Of a stretch of DNA of 64,000 nucleotides, positions 1 through 8,600 are shown one piece after another; the first letter of the stretch is position 1; each line of letters starts with the position of its first letter. Below the pieces are notes generated by a model, which saw only the letters and a program-made list of their open reading frames with translations, was not told where the DNA came from and made no database searches. This DNA comes from Nostoc sp. MS1 (GTDB taxonomy: Bacteria; Cyanobacteriota; Cyanobacteriia; Cyanobacteriales; Nostocaceae), in the NCBI RefSeq assembly GCF_019976755.1, contig NZ_AP023441.1:6445501-6509500 (forward strand). The letters run 5' to 3'. Both the position numbers and the translations under genes were made by a program.

Positions 1-590
1 ATATAGTCAGCACCTAAATAATTATCATAATTAGTGACAATTTTATCTTTAGATAGATAAAAATAGGTATAACTTGAATAAGCATTTGCCGAGCCTTGGT
101 TTTTAACTGTATAGTTCAGTTGAATGGTACTGCCAATCTTTGCTGCACCGGGAACTGTAGCACTTTGTACAATTAAGTCTGGTAAAGAAATACTGCTAGT
201 TTCGAGGCTCTGACTCACAACCTGACTATTCTCTGTTTGAGAAGAACTTGATCCAGTGCTAGTGTCTTTATAATCACGGGTAGTAATACTAGCAAAAGAA
301 TCATAGCTCAAGTTTCTACTATTTGATTTTAAAGCTTGATTTTGTGAATGCTGAAAGTTGATAGTTCCATCACTGGCAATTGAGACTGAATTATTAAGAT
401 TGGCTTTTTGTGAAGTAAATTGATTAACTAATATATCTCCTTGCTGAGTAAAGGAACTACTATGAAATCTGGATGTGAGTATATCTCCGCTATTTAATTC
501 ATAGTTATGAGGAAAAATATCTTTTTGCAAAGAGTTATCTTTTCTCGTATGGTCATCAATAATGCTGTGATTTAGTTGAGTAGATTTCAC
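1..590 (-). CDS. CARDB-domain surface protein, 3' end outside window
   Basis: An open frame on the minus strand runs from a GTG at 590-588 to the left edge (about 196 residues visible). An in-frame TGA lies just upstream of the GTG, so the start cannot lie much further out. The first 130 residues are rich in Ser, Thr, Asn and Gln and look disordered. They are followed by a segment reading LPDLIVQ...VPGAAKIGST...NQGSANA, the beginning of a CARDB adhesion-type beta-sandwich. Proteins of this build in cyanobacteria are usually large and exported, often with RTX or pre-peptidase domains further on, but that part is not in the window. No signal peptide is visible, which fits type I export. A palindrome shared with two other loci sits 29 bp upstream. 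The ORF has no ATG, so the start is tentative. Confidence 0.6.
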   Translation of the reverse strand, partial: MKSTQLNHSIIDDHTRKDNSLQKDIFPHNYELNSGDILTSRFHSSSFTQQGDILVNQFTSQKANLNNSVSIASDGTINFQHSQNQALKSNSRNLSYDSFASITTRDYKDTSTGSSSSQTENSQVVSQSLETSSISLPDLIVQSATVPGAAKIGSTIQLNYTVKNQGSANAYSSYTYFYLSKDKIVTNYDNYLGADY

Positions 591-618
591 TGGAATATCT
601 CAGTATACTGAAATATCA

Positions 619-641
619 TTTTACCAACTTATTTGGTAGAA
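619..641. promoter_or_regulatory. Palindromic operator candidate, site 1 (TTTACCA-N7-TGGTAGA)
   Basis: TTTTACCAA-CTTAT-TTGGTAGAA is a near-perfect inverted repeat (one mismatch) 29 bp upstream of the GTG of the minus-strand CARDB gene. The half sites and 7-bp spacing (TTTACCA/TGGTARA) recur at 969-989 and 15108-15128. It is probably the binding site of one dimeric repressor or activator; this is inferred from recurrence only. Confidence 0.5.
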
Positions 642-720
642 ACTCTTCAATGTCATTAAATTATCACTTTACTATTTCACTCAGCATATAAATTGATAAA
701 AATGTGATTAAATATACTAA

Positions 721-940
721 CTATTTCGATGCGTGTCACCTTCCGAAAACATTTACCATTTTTGGAATCTAGAGCTTTTGTATAGCAAGCGATTGCTTTT
801 GCCAGTGCTATAGGCGATCGCAAAATTATTTTCTAATCAAAAATCCACGACCCATTTTTTTCTAATAGGACAGCTTGTATTGATTACTTGGTATGGCTTG
901 TAATAATTGCCAGCCCGGAAAGTGACACAAGAGGGATATT
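721..940 (+). mobile_element. MITE-like element, copy 1
   Basis: A non-coding element of about 220 bp. Its right end CCGGAAAGTGACACAAGAGG is the reverse complement of the left end of copy 2 (CCTCTTGTGTCACTCTCCG) with two mismatches. Its own left end (GTGTCACCTTCCGAAAA) keeps only the inner part of the terminal repeat. The interior shares blocks with copy 2 in the same order, for example GCTTTTGTATAGCAAGC and CTTGTATTGATT. No transposase is encoded, so mobilisation in trans would be needed. Confidence 0.65.
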
Positions 941-968
941 CACATTCCCTGACTTATATAAATTGATT

Positions 969-989
969 TTTACCAACATAGCTGGTAAA
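969..989. promoter_or_regulatory. Palindromic operator candidate, site 2 (TTTACCA-N7-TGGTAAA)
   Basis: TTTACCA-ACATAGC-TGGTAAA is a perfect 7-bp inverted repeat with the same 7-bp spacer as sites 1 and 3. It lies about 110 bp upstream of the ATG of the ModA-like PEP-CTERM protein, a sensible position for control of that gene. The ligand of the regulator is inferred from the neighbouring gene content, not seen. Confidence 0.5.
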
Positions 990-1100
990 GTGTTTTTGTG
1001 AATAAAAGTAAGTATAACCCTGAATATGTCAGAATTTCAAGCCTTAAATAAACAACATTTGAGTGTTATTTACCAGAAATTAACATAATAGTTACCAACC

Positions 1101-2051
1101 ATGAAAAGGCATTTCTATACGTTTTCATTAATAGCTTGTGCTGTCAGTATTACACTACCAACCCCAGCATTGGGTGTTACACTATACGGCGCAGGTAGCT
1201 TGCGGAGTAGTCTTACCAAGTTGACAGAAGCTTTCACAAAAGATTCTGGCATTGCTGTTAATACATACTTTGGGCCTTCAGGTTTAACAAGAGCCAAAAT
1301 AGAAAACGAACTAGCAGGAAATCTTAAAACCGCAGATGTGTTCGCCAGTGCGGACTTAGGAAATCCTCTACAACTCTTTCAAAAAGGCTTGAGTAGTCCT
1401 GTCGAGAATTTCACTAGCAATCGTATGGTTGCTGTCTTAAGACCAGGGTTGGATAATATTACATCAGATAATTTATTAGGCTTCTTACTTGATCCCAACA
1501 TTAAAATAGGCACATCAACACCACTATCTGATCCTTCTGGAGACTACGCTTGGCAGATATTTGATAAAGCCGACAAGGTTAGACCCGGTAGTTCTCAAAC
1601 TCTTAAAGACAAAGCCTTGCAGTTGGTAGGTGGAAACCCCTCTGCGCCACCAGTTCCCAGTAATGAAAATAACCTCGTTTACTTTCTAAAAACAAATCCT
1701 CTTGCAGATATCTTTTTAGCTTATTACACCAGTGGTAAAACGGCTCAAGAACTAGAAGCAGGACAGGATTTACGAATAGTAGAGTTGCCTGATTATTTAG
1801 CAACAAAGGCTGATTATGGTTTGACTGTTATCAAGAATGCAGATCCCGACGCTGAAAAATTAGCCCCATATATCCTCTCACCAAAAGGTCAAGCAATTTT
1901 GGCTAATTATGGATTTACTAGCCCTTATTCTACACCTGTTCCAGAAAATCAGGGTGCGTATGGTACTTTACTTGCTTTAAGCGTAGTTTTTGCTATGCAC
2001 AGAAAGTTGCTTCTAGCTGAAAAGCAAATAGTAAAAGTAAGCAAGCCTTAA
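1101..2051 (+). CDS. ModA-like oxyanion-binding protein with PEP-CTERM-like tail
   Basis: A 316-aa exported protein with a signal peptide (residues 1-25, cut near PALG). The body resembles the molybdate/tungstate binding family: GAGSLRSSL near the mature N-terminus, FGPSG, a TADVFASAD segment, STPLSDPSGDYA, and ILSPKGQAIL near the end. Unusually, it does not stop there. Residues from about 277 read VPENQG followed by a hydrophobic stretch (GTLLALSVVFAM) and a basic tail, the layout of a PEP-CTERM sorting signal. Two ordinary PEP-CTERM proteins follow directly. No permease or ATPase gene of a ModABC transporter is nearby, so surface capture or sensing of molybdate, vanadate or tungstate is more likely than classical uptake. 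The ATG at 1101 has no clear Shine-Dalgarno. The family is fairly sure; the ligand is unknown. Confidence 0.8.
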   Translation: MKRHFYTFSLIACAVSITLPTPALGVTLYGAGSLRSSLTKLTEAFTKDSGIAVNTYFGPSGLTRAKIENELAGNLKTADVFASADLGNPLQLFQKGLSSPVENFTSNRMVAVLRPGLDNITSDNLLGFLLDPNIKIGTSTPLSDPSGDYAWQIFDKADKVRPGSSQTLKDKALQLVGGNPSAPPVPSNENNLVYFLKTNPLADIFLAYYTSGKTAQELEAGQDLRIVELPDYLATKADYGLTVIKNADPDAEKLAPYILSPKGQAILANYGFTSPYSTPVPENQGAYGTLLALSVVFAMHRKLLLAEKQIVKVSKP

Positions 2052-2105
2052 TTTCACGAAAAATTAGTAATAAGTCAAAGTATTTGATAAAGGGTTTTGC
2101 AAACG

Positions 2106-2882
2106 ATGAAGAAACTAAGTCTTTATTTAATAGCAGGATTAGCATCTAGTCTTGTAATTTCTCATCCTACTCAAGCTGCTACTCTAGGCAAGAATTTGAT
2201 TGTTAATGGTGATGCAGAACAAGGCCAAGGAGACCCAATAGGTAATGCAGTGGGTACTGACATTCCTAATATTCCTGGATGGAATACAACTGCTAGTTTT
2301 AGTGTATTAAAATACGGGGCAACAGGTTTTACCTTTACCAATCCCTTTGGTAATGTTGTCGGTGTTACTTTACCTAGTGTTGATGTTCCCGGCCCAAGTA
2401 ATAGAGGAAAAAATCTCTTTTTTGGTGGTGCAGATAGAGCTTCATCTAGTGCTTCTCAATCCATTAATGTAACCAACCTCGCTTCAGTTATTGATGAAGG
2501 TAAAGCCGCCTTTGACTTAAGTGGTTGGTTAGGTGGATACGCTACTGATAGAGACAATATATCACTTAATATTACATTTCTTAATCAGGCAGATCAATCT
2601 TTAGGTACAGCTAGTATTTCTGCACCAACACCAGAAGAAAGAAACAACGTCACCGGATTATTTTTCAATTCAACTAACGGTTCTGTGCCTATAGGTACAA
2701 GACAAATTAATGTAGTGCTGAATGCAGTTTATGCAAGAGGTAGAGTAAGTGATACTTACGCCGATAATCTCTCACTGGTAATTACTCAAGTACCAGAACC
2801 AGAAATTTCAGGTTTATCATTACTAGCCGTATCAAGTTTAATAGTTTGGAAATCGCGGAATAATCGCCATATATTTCACTAA
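2106..2882 (+). CDS. PEP-CTERM sorting-domain protein
   Basis: About 258 residues. I prefer the ATG at 2106 over an in-frame TTG at 2097 because an AAAGGG lies upstream and the signal peptide then starts with MKK. The signal peptide ends near HPTQA. The mature protein opens with LIVNGDAEQG and has an IPGW motif, the pattern of the beta-sandwich 'NGDAE' PEP-CTERM proteins (a presumed carbohydrate-binding or matrix fold). The tail VPEPE plus hydrophobic segment plus KSRNNR is a standard PEP-CTERM signal, so the protein should be processed by an exosortase and placed at the cell surface or in the sheath. It lies 54 bp after the ModA-like gene on the same strand. The specific function is unknown. 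Confidence 0.8.
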   Translation: MKKLSLYLIAGLASSLVISHPTQAATLGKNLIVNGDAEQGQGDPIGNAVGTDIPNIPGWNTTASFSVLKYGATGFTFTNPFGNVVGVTLPSVDVPGPSNRGKNLFFGGADRASSSASQSINVTNLASVIDEGKAAFDLSGWLGGYATDRDNISLNITFLNQADQSLGTASISAPTPEERNNVTGLFFNSTNGSVPIGTRQINVVLNAVYARGRVSDTYADNLSLVITQVPEPEISGLSLLAVSSLIVWKSRNNRHIFH

Positions 2883-3007
2883 TTTTGATTTCTGATTTTA
2901 TTGCTACAAGTGTAGCTTGTATCGCTGCATCGAAGTTGTAGAAAAAACGGCAACTCATTCAGCAGGCGTAAACCTTTAAAAGTTTGTATTTGAGGAATCT
3001 CTATCTT

Positions 3008-3661
3008 ATGCTAAAAACAAAGTCCTGGTCAAAGTCACCCCTGATTGTGTTGGGGTTAGCATTAGCTACTATTTTTACTGCTTCACCCTCCAAAGCTACT
3101 ACTTTTACTTATCAAGGTGATACAACAGGTAAACCCTTTTGGCGGCGTACTGCACCCGGTAATCCTCCTACTTTTATCAGTGGTGAGAGAGATGGAAATT
3201 TAGGATTTAGTGTACCTTATACTGTGTTTGATTTTACTGTTGATACATCTGGTTTATACACTATAAAAAGTGACTCTCAACCAACCCCACCTATTAATAG
3301 AAAATGGGATAATTTTTTAGTTTTATATCAGGACAGTTTCGATCCAACTAAACAATTAACTAATGTTTTGAGAGCAGCTACTACAACTACAGGTAGTATT
3401 GTTACATTTGACAGAGAACTCACAGCCGGACAGAAATACTTTTTAGTTACAACTGGCCGTCGATGGAATGATTCTGTCAAAGACTTTGGCTTTTTTACCA
3501 ATACAATCAGTGGTTCAGGTCGGATTATACCAGTTCCAGAATCAGATTCAATTCCTGCTATTTTAGCCGCAGGTGGTATTACTTTACTGCTATATAAGCG
3601 AAAAGTAAGTTTATCCCTCTTGTGTCACTCTCCGAAAAGATTTACCATTCCTAAAATATAA
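3008..3661 (+). CDS. PEP-CTERM sorting-domain protein with tail read into a MITE
   Basis: About 217 residues from the ATG at 3008; an upstream TTG at 2984 is less likely because the signal peptide starts at MLKTKSW. A GAGGA precedes the ATG by about 12 bp. The signal peptide ends near SPSKA. The mature part is a beta-rich domain with YTIKSD and FDPTKQL segments, like many DVUA0089-type or pre-peptidase domains. The C-terminus has VPESDS, a hydrophobic stretch and the basic KRK expected of PEP-CTERM. The last 16 or so residues (from LSLLCHS) are encoded by the left terminal repeat of MITE copy 2, so the original stop codon has been replaced by one inside the element. The sorting signal itself is intact. 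Confidence 0.75.
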   Translation: MLKTKSWSKSPLIVLGLALATIFTASPSKATTFTYQGDTTGKPFWRRTAPGNPPTFISGERDGNLGFSVPYTVFDFTVDTSGLYTIKSDSQPTPPINRKWDNFLVLYQDSFDPTKQLTNVLRAATTTTGSIVTFDRELTAGQKYFLVTTGRRWNDSVKDFGFFTNTISGSGRIIPVPESDSIPAILAAGGITLLLYKRKVSLSLLCHSPKRFTIPKI

Positions 3662-3803
3662 AGCTTTTGTATAGCAAGCAATCGCACAATTTTTTTCTAA
3701 TAACAAATACAAGACCTATTTTTTTCTCATAGTATGCTTGTATTGATTGCTTAATAAGACTTATAGCGATCGCTCTCTCGGAAAGTGACAGAAGAGGGAT
3801 AAA
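3610..3803 (+). mobile_element. MITE-like element, copy 2
   Basis: A 194-bp element with terminal inverted repeats of about 26 bp: TTTATCCCTCTTGTGTCAC at the left and the reverse complement of TTTATCCCTCTTCTGTCAC at the right, three mismatches in total. It has no coding capacity. It has the same orientation as copy 1 at 721-940. It overlaps and supplies the stop codon of the upstream PEP-CTERM gene. The two copies together bracket the three PEP-CTERM genes. Confidence 0.75.
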
Positions 3804-3835
3804 AGCATAGCAGTTATTAATCCTTTGTGAAAAAT

Positions 3836-3873
3836 ATAACCCCGATTTATTATGATTTCGGGGTTATGTTTAT
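3836..3873 (+). terminator. Rho-independent-like terminator
   Basis: ATAACCCCGA, a 12-bp loop and TCGGGGTTAT form a perfect 10-bp stem followed by GTTTATATTT. It lies downstream of the PEP-CTERM gene group and MITE copy 2 and would insulate the pPIWI-RE operon. Confidence 0.7.
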
Positions 3874-4108
3874 ATTTGGAATCTCAACTAACTACTGTGT
3901 AAGGATGTTTAACATATAAAGCTTTAGCAGCAGTTTGGTTTTTACTATTCTTGAGGATAGCAATTGGATAAATTACTGGAGAGTGGGAGACTGGGGGTGC
4001 GATCGCACTCTTGTAACAGGATTGGGATTGTAACTCGTTGTGGGTGTAGCTTTTCATTAATATTGTTTCAATTTAGACTGCAACCTTAGTTTTATTCAGC
4101 AAAATCTA

Positions 4109-4158
4109 TTGACATTATAATTTACATCATTTAGTGTAAACAGATAATGATGTAAATT
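4109..4158 (+). promoter_or_regulatory. Palindromic promoter/operator of the pPIWI-RE operon
   Basis: A perfect 13-bp inverted repeat AATTTACATCATT (4119-4131) and AATGATGTAAATT (4146-4158) is separated by 14 bp that contain another TGTAAA half site. TTGACA at 4109-4114 could be a -35 box; 17 bp later TAGTGT is a weak -10. The repeat thus overlaps the likely promoter and ends 6 bp before the ATG. A dimeric repressor bound here would block transcription; the HTH of the first gene product is the obvious candidate. Confidence 0.6.
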
Positions 4159-4164
4159 AAATAT

Positions 4165-5679
4165 ATGGAATTTGAAGGTGTGCGTCAATGGCAGGGAACT
4201 GCTGAGGCACTGACAAAAGAACTGAGACGGCAGATTGAACACCTGAAACTGTCAGTAGAGCCACCAGCCTTACGAACCGTGCGGTCTTGGAGAGCAAAGC
4301 AACTTTTATCACAACCGAAAGGACAAGAATTTGGATTTCGTCAAATTTTGGAGGGATTGGCAACAATTTTACTATTAAAGAAGGGTTGGACAATAGCGGC
4401 GATCGCGCAAGTATTGCCTTCTTTCACAGAAGATACTTTGGAGATGCAAATTCTGGCCGAGGCTCAAGGTCAAGACCCTACATGGCTACCCGCCATCACT
4501 GCAACCTCTTTGCCATTACCAACTGGACACCGCCCAGTAATAGATATGGCTGAAGATGCTGTAGTTTTGTTAGCGCAGGGAATTATTCGCCAATATGAGC
4601 GAGTGCTACCGGGTCAACAAATTGTCCGTCAAGAGGATAGTACACTACCGCCAGAACTCTATCAAGCAATGTGCAAATTAGGTCGTCTATATATTGAAGA
4701 AGGACAATGCGATCGCGCGGCTTGTGTACACACTGTTTTAGATAACGCACGTTACCCCCTTGCTTCTGAGCGTTGGGGGTTAGGAATTTTTCACCAATCA
4801 GACTTTCGCTTTGCTAACGCAACCATCATCGATTCAGATTTGCGAGTTCCCACCTCAGACTGTGCAGAGATTGCCAACCTCAGTGGCGGTTTTGGGGAAA
4901 ATAATGTTATTGAACATCGGCTTTATACTGAGTTATGCGACGCAACCCAACGATTGGGCGGTCGCCGCCAGCACAAAGCTTACACTGCATTACGAGAGTT
5001 GTTTGGTAGGCATTCTCTGATAGGACAACGCCAATTATTTGATTACTTGCTTGACAATGACTTAACCCCTTTACAGGGAATGATTCTTGATAATTTTTTC
5101 GACCTAGTACCGGATATTTGGCTAATTGATGGTTTAGCAAACCGTTGTGCATACTGCGGTACACTGATGCGACCTCATCCTAACAATAAACTATTTGCAC
5201 AAGGGCGCTGTCCCATTCGCCAGTGTATTGGTCATGAATTGCCAAAAGTATCGGAAAAACTAGATCCCAACGAAGACATTTTACGCATTGCCAAGCCGCA
5301 AATTCTCACCTACTGGACAGGCCCAGCCATTGATGAATTAGCCATATTTGATACAGCCAGACAAAACGGACTAGATGCTGAACTTTATCCAGAGTCGGAT
5401 TTATGCGATATAGCGATTAATGAAAAAGTAATTGGGATTGATGCTAAATCCTATACAAGTCCGGTGACTCTGGCTTTGCGTCTCAATCGTAGTATTGGGG
5501 GACTGATTTATTATCGTCGTCGAATTTTGGCTGTGAGCGATCGCTTAATTGAGGATAACCCAAGCTACATTTCCACCCTCAAATCAACACTTGATAAAAA
5601 AAGTGATGCAGCCAGTTTAGAAATTATGTCAGTTTCCGCCGTCATTGAGTTTATAAAGAAGATGCCTTATGCGAACTAA
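4165..5679 (+). CDS. pPIWI-RE system nuclease: HTH, zinc ribbon, PD-(D/E)XK
   Basis: 504 residues. Residues about 35-95 (PPALRTVRSWR...FGFRQILEGL...GWTIAAIAQVL) look like a MerR-type winged HTH. A cysteine pair C328-x2-C331 with C349-x4-C354 forms a zinc-ribbon-like knuckle. The C-terminal third carries a restriction-endonuclease fold pattern: E406, D415, then D426-A-K428 in the segment IGIDAKSY. This is the nuclease expected as the first member of the three-gene pPIWI-RE island described by comparative genomics (Burroughs, Iyer and Aravind). Its stop overlaps the start of the helicase gene by 11 bp, so the two are translationally coupled. No good Shine-Dalgarno is visible before the ATG. Likely roles are cleavage of invading DNA and, by inference from the HTH and the adjoining palindrome, autoregulation. 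Confidence 0.8.
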   Translation: MEFEGVRQWQGTAEALTKELRRQIEHLKLSVEPPALRTVRSWRAKQLLSQPKGQEFGFRQILEGLATILLLKKGWTIAAIAQVLPSFTEDTLEMQILAEAQGQDPTWLPAITATSLPLPTGHRPVIDMAEDAVVLLAQGIIRQYERVLPGQQIVRQEDSTLPPELYQAMCKLGRLYIEEGQCDRAACVHTVLDNARYPLASERWGLGIFHQSDFRFANATIIDSDLRVPTSDCAEIANLSGGFGENNVIEHRLYTELCDATQRLGGRRQHKAYTALRELFGRHSLIGQRQLFDYLLDNDLTPLQGMILDNFFDLVPDIWLIDGLANRCAYCGTLMRPHPNNKLFAQGRCPIRQCIGHELPKVSEKLDPNEDILRIAKPQILTYWTGPAIDELAIFDTARQNGLDAELYPESDLCDIAINEKVIGIDAKSYTSPVTLALRLNRSIGGLIYYRRRILAVSDRLIEDNPSYISTLKSTLDKKSDAASLEIMSVSAVIEFIKKMPYAN

Positions 5680-8600
5680 ACCTGATTTTTGGAAAGGTGC
5701 AGAGCGAATTTGTTGGCTTTGCGTATTCATGGAAGAATTTATCGGCACTAATTCACTGGAGTATGCACCAGTAGTTATGTCTGGTATGGCCAGCATTTTA
5801 AATGCACCTGCCTTTGCACAAGCTCGTCAAGCTATTTTCAATATGCGGCAGATGTCACTGGCTTATGTAACGCACCAGTCAGTTAAGCACGCGATCGCTC
5901 TCTATAACAATTATCATTACTCCAACAATACTCAAGGGACGTATGAAATTGATATTGAAACACTTCAGTTTCAAAGGACTGACGCTTTAGAAGATTCGTT
6001 AATTACAAAGGCACGGCAAATTCTCAGTTCCCCTTTGCCCTACGATACCTATGGTTTTACAGTTGCCGATCCTCGTCAGCCAATGGCTGTGGCGTTAGGT
6101 GAAGACTCAACCTCCGTGAAGTTAGACATTCCCCGTATCTCTGCTCCGATTGCTGCACGTCGTATCCATTCCCTCAACCGCCAACCAAGAGGAAAGATTC
6201 GCATTCCCTTAAAAGAACTGCGTGATTTGGCTCATGAAATGGACAAGCGAGAACAGCAATATCCTGAACGACGGGCTGGGAACTGGGCAGATCGCTTTGA
6301 ACGCTTTGACCTGATGGTATCGGAGGCGGGAAAAGGACTGCGGAAAGAAGATGATGTACTGGAATTAAAGGATATCAAACACTTAATTGGTTTGCCTGGG
6401 TCGGGTAAAACAACCTTACTGGTGTTGATAGCTGTCTGGTTGGGGCTACATGATTATAAAGCAATGTTTGTCTTTCCCTCAATTGAAGTTGCTAGACAGT
6501 ACATGGCTGATTTAGCATTTCATCAAGTTAAGGTGGGAATGCTTGTTGGTCAAGGTGATGAAACTCGCCGTCGCCATGCAGATAATATTGCCGAAGCGAT
6601 CGCCGCTACAGGAAATAATGGTGGTTTTGCTTACAGCTTAGAACAGGCAGAAGTTTTTGGATTGAATTGCGTTCTACCAGCCTTTTCCACTGCGGATATG
6701 TCTTTGTGGGGCTTTGGTTACGCACCTTGCAATGAGATATTGCAAGGAGGGGGGAAACAGGGAAAGATGAAGAAATGCCTGTGTCCCCTCTGGACAATGT
6801 GCGGTCGTAACAAAGCACAACGAGATTTATTGGATGCTAATATTTGGGTTGGTCATGTGCGATCGCTCGATACTCAAATATCACCCCATGCAACTTACGA
6901 ACAACTACGATATTTTGAATTAATTGCCCGTACCTTTGACCTAGTTGTTTTCGATGAAGGCGACATGGTGCAGAAAGTCTTAGATGATTATGGCGCTGCA
7001 ACTCTAAGTATTTCTGGCTCAGAAAAATCAATTCATAGAGTCATTCTCGAACAAATTCATAATCGCTTTGCTCGTGGTGAAAACTATCGACTATTTGACC
7101 GGGATATAGAACTTTACAGTCGTGACTTAGCTGAATTTGGCAATCATAATACCTCTTTGATTACCACCATCCATAATATGTCAGGGTCGCGGGTAAAAGA
7201 ACGCTATGAAAATCAATTGTTGACTGTATTACGAATTGTTAGCGAACTCTTGAATAGTCAGAAAAAATCTACTAAGCAAGATGAAATTGATGAACAAGAG
7301 GTAAAAACAGAAGTTACCAGAAGTCGAGCGTTAGCTGAATTTTGGGAAAAAGCAGCATATAACGCCTTTTATGACCGCACAGGTGTTAATAACCCTCAAG
7401 ATTTTAAAGCAGATTTTTGGCCTCATTACATAGGCATAAACAAAGAAACCTTAGAAAAGCAATGGAACATTCTCATTCAGTATTTTCGCCGCTACTTAGC
7501 TGAAAATTTGATTAAACAACGTGATGCGATCGTCCAAGAAATAATTGACTTATTTTTCAAACTCTGTTTTCCCAAACATCAATTAACTATCGAAGCAGAG
7601 GATTTAATTAAATTACTGATAACTGTTACATTCGTAATTTTGGGTTATCAGCGAATTGTACCAGGGACAAGAACAATGGTTGCAGAAGGCTTCATTCGTG
7701 ATCCCATTGTAGAATCCACTGCATCACCAGAACTAAGAAAATTTATTCCAGAAAGCATTTTAGGTTCATTTTCTGGTGTGCAATACAGTTTTTTCAAAGC
7801 ACAAACAACGCGCACTGCTGCGAGAAATATGGAATTATCATACATTACATTTGTAGGTGCGCCTCGGATGTTAATGCACCGCTTTCATCGGTTGTTAGAA
7901 GCAGATAATGGACAAGCCAGTCCAGCTATTTTAATTACCTCAGCTACATCATTTTTACAAGCAAGTCCAGCCTATCATATTAACGCCGGGCCACATTATT
8001 TACTCAAAGCACGTCAGCCAAAAAATCATACATCAGCAAAAAGCATTTATCGTTTCAAATGGTTTCCAGATAGTCAACGTGGTGATCAACCTCTACTATA
8101 CAGTGGCGCAGGCGATCCCGAACTGCAAAAACGGAATCTTCAGCTGATGGTAGATGCTCTTGTCAAAGGAGGAACTACCAAATCTGAAATTTATAAAGCT
8201 ATGAATAAATTTGATGTCAAGTCTGATATTCGTCGCAAAGCCGCTTTAGTTGTTAACAGTTATGATCAAGCTCGCCATATTAAGAAATACATCAATAACT
8301 ATTATCCAGATGTTGGTAGGTATACAAAAGCAGTTGTTAACTCTTTGAGAGAAGGGGAACAACCAAAGGATTTTATCACTTCTGCTCAATGTGAAGCATT
8401 AGGAGATGATGAAAACTGTGATATTTTAATTTTTCCCATGCTAGCAATTGGTAGAGGTGTCAACATAGTTTTCACCAAAGGGGAAAGGAAACTAGATGCA
8501 GCAATTGGCTCTATTTACTTCCTCACTCGTCCTCACCCTACCAAAAATGATATGCAGCTTTTGTACAGCTTGACAGGACGAGCAACACAAGAATTTGATA

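Larger units (their letters stand above)
591..1100. other. Divergent intergenic region
   Basis: This 510-bp gap separates the minus-strand CARDB gene from the plus-strand ModA-like gene. It holds palindrome site 1 (619-641), MITE copy 1 (about 721-940) and palindrome site 2 (969-989). Two extra direct half sites, TTTACCA (about 1069) and GTTACCA (about 1091), lie close to the ModA-like start. No open reading frame worth calling was seen. Confidence 0.7.
3662..4164. other. Intergenic region before the pPIWI-RE operon
   Basis: This stretch contains most of MITE copy 2, the terminator at 3836-3873, an AT-rich spacer with one HIP1-like site, and the palindromic promoter of the pPIWI-RE operon (4109-4158). 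I see no gene in it. Confidence 0.7.

Noticed and set aside
2334..2354. Fourth TTTACCA-N7-TGGTAAT motif
   Set aside because: It lies inside a coding sequence (codons for F-T-N-P-F-G-N) and has one mismatch. I do not list it as a regulatory feature, though it is mentioned in the regulon finding.
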